Below, in pieces: positions 5,888-8,011 of a stretch of DNA of 8,011 nucleotides. The notes beneath the pieces are model-generated. The model was not told the origin of the DNA and did not search any database. It worked only from the letters and a program-made list of their open reading frames with translations. Source of the stretch: Elusimicrobiota bacterium (GTDB taxonomy: Bacteria; Elusimicrobiota; Elusimicrobia; Elusimicrobiales; UBA9959); assembly GCA_030639665.1 (NCBI GenBank), contig DAOWCC010000113.1:1-8011 (forward strand). Direction: 5' to 3'. Within the stretch, counting starts at the first letter, position 1, and every line of letters starts with the position of its first letter. The position numbers and the translations under genes are program-made.

Positions 5888-6568
5888 TTACTTTAAAGGT
5901 TTTTGTTTTTCGTCGTAAAAATCCAAATCATTTAAGGGTAATATTACCGAAGTGGCGATATTTGCCAAATGAGCCGCTATTCTTTTATAGTACCTGGCGA
6001 TAAGAGTATAACAGACCGCCTCATTGGTTGAAAGATCATCGCTTTTGGCTAATTTATCTATAACATCGTCGCAGAATTTAACAATTTTATTTTCATATTT
6101 CCATGACTTGGCCGCCTTGCCTTCGTCATTATCCATGAAAGCGTTTTTTGTATCTTCAAAAAGTTTCAATATGTCTTTATCTATATCTCCGAAATATGAA
6201 TAATATTTGGCTTTCTCTATCGGCTTAGCCATAATCTGGCTTATGCCAAAAAGATTCTTGCCATAGTCGCCCAATCTTTCAGCGTCTTTAATAACACTCA
6301 TTAATAAAAGACACATGCTTGTATCCACCGACGGACGAATTGCCAAATGAGTTATTATCCTTGTGCGAATATCTCTTTCAAGCGCGTTTACTTTTTTATC
6401 AAGAGCGAAAACTCCGTCTTCAAGACCGGGAGTGTCTTTATTTTCCACAAGAAACCCATAGACTGAACTGAATATCTTTTGAGAATCAACCACCATCTCT
6501 TGAAATTCATCCAACACCGTTGAAAGGAAGTCATCACCCTTCCAAAATTTAATTAAATTATCAAACAT
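5888..6568 (-). CDS. PhoU-domain protein paired with a phosphate transporter
   Basis: This 226-residue, mainly helical protein has two PhoU-like repeats. The first carries the metal-binding E/DxxxD signature as KDAERLGD at 94-101. The second should carry the same motif near 195, but reads YKRIAAHLANIATS (194-207): Lys195 and Ala199 replace the acidic pair, while His200, Asn203 and Ile204 persist. PhoU proteins bind metals and control phosphate transporters from the cytoplasm. This one follows the Na+/phosphate cotransporter by 18 nt on the same strand, so they are co-transcribed and probably work together. In YjbB-type proteins a PhoU-like region is fused to the transporter; here it is a separate gene. 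GGAGG (complement of 6574-6578) lies 5 nt before the ATG. It is not the PhoU of the Pst system as far as the context shows, so I give no symbol. Confidence 0.85.
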   Translation of the reverse strand: MFDNLIKFWKGDDFLSTVLDEFQEMVVDSQKIFSSVYGFLVENKDTPGLEDGVFALDKKVNALERDIRTRIITHLAIRPSVDTSMCLLLMSVIKDAERLGDYGKNLFGISQIMAKPIEKAKYYSYFGDIDKDILKLFEDTKNAFMDNDEGKAAKSWKYENKIVKFCDDVIDKLAKSDDLSTNEAVCYTLIARYYKRIAAHLANIATSVILPLNDLDFYDEKQKPLK

Positions 6569-6586
6569 ATTAGCCTCCGTAAACTA

Positions 6587-7735
6587 TCAAAACAACTTGG
6601 AAATCGTTATTAAAATTATCGGCACGATAAAAAAGATGCACATCATATAAAACACGGCATAACCTCTTTTTCTATAAGCCAATTCTCCAAGCATCCTTGC
6701 GAATTTTATCGGTATATTTCTCAAAAATTTTATGGGAAAGAAAATAGTGGCGCCTATGAAGTTAAAAAGAAAATGAACAAAAGCTATGGCTATGGCGGCG
6801 GGATTTGCCGTCGCGAGCGACGCTAAGATAGCGGTGGTGGTAGTTCCGATATTTGCGCCAATGGTTACGGGATAAGCGGCCTCAAGCGATAATATTCCGG
6901 CTCCTATCATCGGAACCAAAAGAGAAGTTGTAATCGAACTGCTTTGAACGATGGTGGTAATAAACATTCCGCCAAAAATAGCCAGCAAGGCGCTTTTTCC
7001 TATTATCTGATTAAATATGCTTTCTGTTTGGGCCATAACCATGGATTTCATAAGTTTTACTATCATAAATAAAGTGATAAAAGTCAGAATAGCCGCTAAA
7101 ACAAGCACAAAAGTATATCCGAGTGTTTGAGATATATCCCAAGTATTTACTAAGAAATTTTCGATAAACTGAATAACAGGTTTTGTTATGGCTTTAAGAG
7201 GACTGGTAAATGTTAAACCGCCGCAATTTAAAAATTGCTGAGATAAATATGTTGCTGATTTTTCAAGAAAACCCGTCATAATTTCAAGAGGAAATAATAT
7301 GGACACAACCATAATATTAAAAAAGTCATGAATGGCGGCTCCGGCTATCGCTCGTCTAAACTCTTCTTTTTGAGTGATATGCCCCAAAGAAACAATCATA
7401 TTAGTTACGGTGGTTCCGATATTGGCGCCCATGATTATAGGTATGGCGCCCGCAATGGGAATAATGCCGGATGATACCATTCCAACGACCAAGGATGTTG
7501 TGGTGGATGAACTTTGAATTATGCTTGTGGCAAGAATGCCTATAAAAAGAGCGATAAAAGGGTTAGCTGTGGTCTTTAAAAGATTCTCCGCGAAACCCTT
7601 GCCGAAACCTTTAAAAGCGGCGGAGACCAAGCCGATGCTGACTAAAAATAAATATACGGCAAAAATAATAGCGAGAAATTTTAGAATGTTTTTTAGGGTG
7701 TCTTTATTAGCGGCTTGTTTAAGTCTTCTTATCAT
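6587..7735 (-). CDS. Na+/phosphate cotransporter family protein (NptA/YjbB type)
   Basis: This 382-residue inner-membrane transporter of the Na/Pi-cotransporter family (PF02690) probably moves inorganic phosphate with sodium; import or export cannot be told from sequence. Two inverted-topology repeats each bear the family hallmark: IIQSSSTTTSL at 72-82 with GANIGTT at 103-109, and IVQSSSITTSL at 262-272 with GANIGTT at 293-299. Hydrophobic stretches of about 20 residues begin near 18, 60, 84, 208, 250 and 360. The length suits the transporter domain alone, without the fused PhoU-like C-terminal part seen in E. coli YjbB; that function is supplied by the next gene, 18 nt downstream. The ATG at 7733-7735 has only a weak GAGAG site 5 nt upstream, so translation may start inefficiently. 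No clear promoter or Pho-box-like sequence is visible upstream. Confidence 0.92.
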   Translation of the reverse strand: MIRRLKQAANKDTLKNILKFLAIIFAVYLFLVSIGLVSAAFKGFGKGFAENLLKTTANPFIALFIGILATSIIQSSSTTTSLVVGMVSSGIIPIAGAIPIIMGANIGTTVTNMIVSLGHITQKEEFRRAIAGAAIHDFFNIMVVSILFPLEIMTGFLEKSATYLSQQFLNCGGLTFTSPLKAITKPVIQFIENFLVNTWDISQTLGYTFVLVLAAILTFITLFMIVKLMKSMVMAQTESIFNQIIGKSALLAIFGGMFITTIVQSSSITTSLLVPMIGAGILSLEAAYPVTIGANIGTTTTAILASLATANPAAIAIAFVHFLFNFIGATIFFPIKFLRNIPIKFARMLGELAYRKRGYAVFYMMCIFFIVPIILITISKLF

Positions 7736-7833
7736 TTGAACTCTCAGAATGTAAAGTAATATCAGACACTTATATTTTACATAAAAAAAAGATATCCATA
7801 AAATCCATCAATGAAAATCCTAAATATCCGCAT

Positions 7834-7866
7834 TAAAAAACTCCGCGCTTTTAGGAACGCGGAGTA
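7834..7866 (-). terminator. Terminator of the gene cut by the right edge
   Basis: On the minus strand, ACTCCGCG (complement of 7858-7865) pairs with CGCGGAGT (complement of 7840-7847) across a 10-nt loop and is followed by a run of six to seven T. It begins about 27 nt after the stop codon at 7893-7895. Confidence 0.85.
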
Positions 7867-7892
7867 TATAATTTGAACTTATACTGTAATAC

Positions 7893-8011
7893 TTAATATT
7901 GCCCAACCGGCCTTGCCTGTTGGAAAAGTTTCTCAAACTCTCTTTTAAAAGGCCGGACATAATTTGAATCCAATGTTAAAATTGTGTTTTCAGCATTTAC
8001 ATTTTCAGCAT
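7893..8011 (-). CDS. 3' end of an unidentified protein gene (partial)
   Basis: Read on the minus strand from the right edge, 38 codons stay open to a TAA at 7893-7895. The frame ends LTLDSNYVRPFKREFEKLFQ followed by QARPVGQY. The charged, amphipathic composition is like a real protein C-terminus, and a good terminator follows it. That makes it likely that this is the end of a genuine gene extending past 8011. The family is not recognised from so little sequence. Confidence 0.6.
   Translation of the reverse strand, partial: AENVNAENTILTLDSNYVRPFKREFEKLFQQARPVGQY

Noticed and set aside
7521..7739. Plus-strand frame of 72 codons
   Set aside because: It is antisense to the N-terminal part of the Na+/phosphate transporter, with a lysine/alanine-rich product and no supporting signal.

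Overview
The window is an 8 kb stretch of an AT-rich bacterial chromosome. It holds six complete protein genes, one gene cut by the right edge, and two gene-free stretches (1-238 and 4528-5126) that look like diverged repeat DNA. Translation starts mostly follow strong GGAGG-type ribosome binding sites, several genes end at simple hairpin plus T-run terminators, and two proteins carry classical Sec signal peptides, as expected of a bacterium that exports proteins. Nothing seen fixes the phylum. I see no ribosomal RNA, tRNA, CRISPR array, transposase, phage gene or replication origin.

Left part (1-1733): a secreted arginine/agmatine deiminase-family enzyme lies on the minus strand (239-1459). 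Its residues look more like bacterial peptidylarginine deiminase than cytosolic agmatine deiminase. It is divergent from the next operon across a 274-bp intergenic region. That region contains a convincing promoter in each direction and a 22-bp near-palindrome between them.

Middle (1734-4635): tldD and tldE (pmbA) lie in tandem on the plus strand behind one extended -10 promoter and end at a strong terminator. They encode the two halves of the TldD/TldE zinc protease complex. A diverged 36-bp direct repeat straddles the tldE ribosome binding site and start codon.

4636-5126 is a mosaic of short degenerate words (CACGAA, ACGCAGAG and a GC-rich hairpin) in direct and inverted orientation. It is probably a small non-autonomous repeat or a pile-up of several.

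Right part (5091-8011), all on the minus strand: a small exported glycine-rich protein of unknown function; a two-gene unit of a Na+/phosphate cotransporter followed by a PhoU-domain protein; and the 3' end of an unidentified gene with its own terminator. The transporter and PhoU protein together form a phosphate import or export module with its accessory protein. The other genes show no obvious functional link to one another. I found no strong case for a wholly new system. The best leads are the PPAD-like secreted deiminase, the repeat mosaics, the tldE 5'-end duplication and the unknown exported protein.
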